DNA from: Filimonas effusa
Lineage (GTDB): Bacteria > Bacteroidota > Bacteroidia > Chitinophagales > Chitinophagaceae
DNA: 64,000 nt
Assembly (NCBI RefSeq): GCF_004118675.1
Contig: NZ_SDHZ01000001.1
Span: 2,232,001 to 2,296,000, forward strand
Direction of reading: 5' to 3'
Within the stretch, counting starts at the first letter, position 1. Every line of letters starts with the position of its first letter. Position numbers and translations under genes: made by a program. Under the pieces are notes generated by a model that saw only the letters and a list, made by a program, of their open reading frames with translations, was not told where the DNA came from and made no database searches. Positions 62,787 to 64,000 of the stretch are shown here, in pieces.

Positions 62787-64000
62787 ATGAATGCAAAAAG
62801 TGTTATAACCCTTGCGGTATTTTCTGTGCTTTTATGTTTAGGCATTACCCTTCTTTCTTCCTGTAGTAAAAGTGATAACAATAACAACCACGGTCCCGAT
62901 ATTACATTCTGGGGCCTTACCAACAACAATCAACTGATACAGTTGAATGCCAGGAATGCAGGAACCACGCTGGCAACCATAAACGTAACAGGCCTTGCTA
63001 CCAATGAAAAATTATTAAGTATCGATTTTCGTCCTGCTACAGGTCAGCTTTATGCATTAAGCAGCAATAGCCGGCTTTACATTATCGACATTTATAACAA
63101 CAAAGGCAATGTTACTGCAGTTGGAAGCACTTCTTTTACCCCTATGCTGTCAGGAACATCAGCCAGTATCGACTTCAACCCAACAGTAGACAGAATACGT
63201 TTGGTAAGCAATACCGGACAGAATCTTCGTTTACATCCTGAAACAGGTGCTGTTGCTGGTGTGGATGGCAACATAAATGGAGGAACCAGTCCAGCCATTT
63301 CTTCTATTGCTTATACCAACAATATAGCGGGCGCCTCTGCTACTGAGTTGTTTGATATAGACGCCAATACACGTAAGCTTTACAAACAGAACCCACCCAA
63401 TGACGGCACACTTGCGGAAGTAGGCACGCTCAATGTCAATTTCTCAGGCAAAGGCGGCTTCGATATCAATAGTGATAATAGTGTGATACTGGCAAGTTTT
63501 GTAGCAGATGGTATGAGCAGGCTTTACACTATTAATACAGCCAATGCGCAGGCCAATTTAATAGGCAATCTATCCACCACACTTATCGACATTGCCATAC
63601 CTACCGATCCTGTAGCGTATTCTGTAAGTGAAAGCGGCCAATTACAAATATTCAATCCGTCCAAATCCATCTCCGTTACCAATAAAACGATTGCAGGTTT
63701 AGGAGCCGGAGAAACGGTGATGGGCATTGATTTCAGGCCTGTAAACGGACAATTATATGGTGTTGCAGTTACCATTGCGGGCAATGCACGCTTATATACA
63801 TTCAACCTGGCTACGGGAGCCGCCGCCGCTGTAGGCAGCAGTTTTCTTCTCACAGCCGGCACTTCGGCAGTTGGTTTTGACTTCAACCCGACAGTGGATA
63901 GAATCAGGTTGGTTACGAACCTGGGACAAAATCTAAGACTGGTTCCCGATAACGGTACTATAGCAGGAACCGATGGCGCTATCAATCCCGGTTCACCTGC
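62787..64000 (+). CDS. DUF4394 domain lipoprotein (partial, runs off the window)
   Basis: At least 404 residues of an exported lipoprotein. The signal ends at LLSSCSKSDN. Two copies of the DUF4394 pattern follow, each about 190-200 residues: LLSIDFRPATGQLYALSSNS and FNPTVDRIRLVSNTGQNLRL in the first, VMGIDFRPVNGQLYGVAVTI and FNPTVDRIRLVTNLGQNLRL in the second. The strands suggest a beta-propeller-like fold. Function unknown; the stop codon lies beyond the window. A second ATG four bases on is out of frame. Confidence 0.9.
   Translation, partial: MNAKSVITLAVFSVLLCLGITLLSSCSKSDNNNNHGPDITFWGLTNNNQLIQLNARNAGTTLATINVTGLATNEKLLSIDFRPATGQLYALSSNSRLYIIDIYNNKGNVTAVGSTSFTPMLSGTSASIDFNPTVDRIRLVSNTGQNLRLHPETGAVAGVDGNINGGTSPAISSIAYTNNIAGASATELFDIDANTRKLYKQNPPNDGTLAEVGTLNVNFSGKGGFDINSDNSVILASFVADGMSRLYTINTANAQANLIGNLSTTLIDIAIPTDPVAYSVSESGQLQIFNPSKSISVTNKTIAGLGAGETVMGIDFRPVNGQLYGVAVTIAGNARLYTFNLATGAAAAVGSSFLLTAGTSAVGFDFNPTVDRIRLVTNLGQNLRLVPDNGTIAGTDGAINPGSP

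Noticed and set aside
1-64000. CRISPR arrays, tRNA or rRNA genes, insertion sequences, prophage
   Set aside because: No regularly spaced repeats, tRNA-like folds, transposase motifs or phage genes were seen in the parts read; polysaccharide and SusCD genes explain the accessory character.

Overview
The window looks like a chromosomal segment of a Bacteroidota bacterium, most likely a Chitinophaga-like member of the Chitinophagaceae. The evidence is two SusC/SusD outer-membrane uptake loci each preceded by an ECF sigma/FecR pair, many lipoproteins with a short lipobox, GldA/GldFG-type ABC genes, LytTR and OmpR two-component systems, TAnnTTTG-like promoter boxes and few Shine-Dalgarno sequences. 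I saw no tRNA, rRNA, CRISPR array, insertion sequence or prophage.

Layout: 1-8.5 kb is a minus-strand uptake locus (sigma, FecR, SusC, SusD, a lipoprotein and the start of one more gene). 8.6-19.4 kb is mixed: a Tat-exported Gfo/Idh/MocA oxidoreductase, TM2 and DUF2752 membrane proteins, a lipoprotein, a GH28 polygalacturonase, nhaA with a structured leader, a P1B-4 metal ATPase and a divergent AraC regulator. 19.5-25.4 kb is a compact four-gene operon: GldA-like ATPase, fused GldF-GldG permease and two tandem MutS-like ATPases. 25.5-32.7 kb is a second sigma/FecR/SusC/SusD locus. 32.9-37.3 kb is a MarR-controlled heterodimeric ABC exporter. 37.5-43.7 kb holds an OmpR/histidine-kinase pair with a half-size EamA transporter, a PAP2 phosphatase and an outer-membrane beta-barrel protein. 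43.8-51.7 kb begins with a decayed receptor fragment and continues as a surface-polysaccharide cluster (three glycosyltransferases, two methyltransferases, WecB, flippase). 51.9-54.9 kb is a secreted three-repeat protein in an operon with a LytS/LytTR system. 55-59 kb carries a pectate lyase and a second GH28-type enzyme around an AAA ATPase. 59.3-64 kb has a thioredoxin-like protein, a cobalamin riboswitch controlling metE, and a DUF4394 lipoprotein that runs off the window.

How the parts fit: the PL1 lyase, two GH28 enzymes and two SusCD systems suggest growth on pectin-like or other plant polysaccharides, but no enzyme sits inside the visible part of either SusCD operon, so substrates are unassigned. 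The clearest new regulatory signal is a shared promoter design in front of the PAP2 phosphatase and the outer-membrane barrel gene. Both have TTCAGA-type direct repeats with an 11-bp period placed exactly 8 bp before an AGGTTTG box, which predicts a small regulon of the neighbouring OmpR-type regulator. The operon joining a gliding-type ABC transporter to paired MutS-like ATPases is the best candidate for an undescribed multi-gene system.
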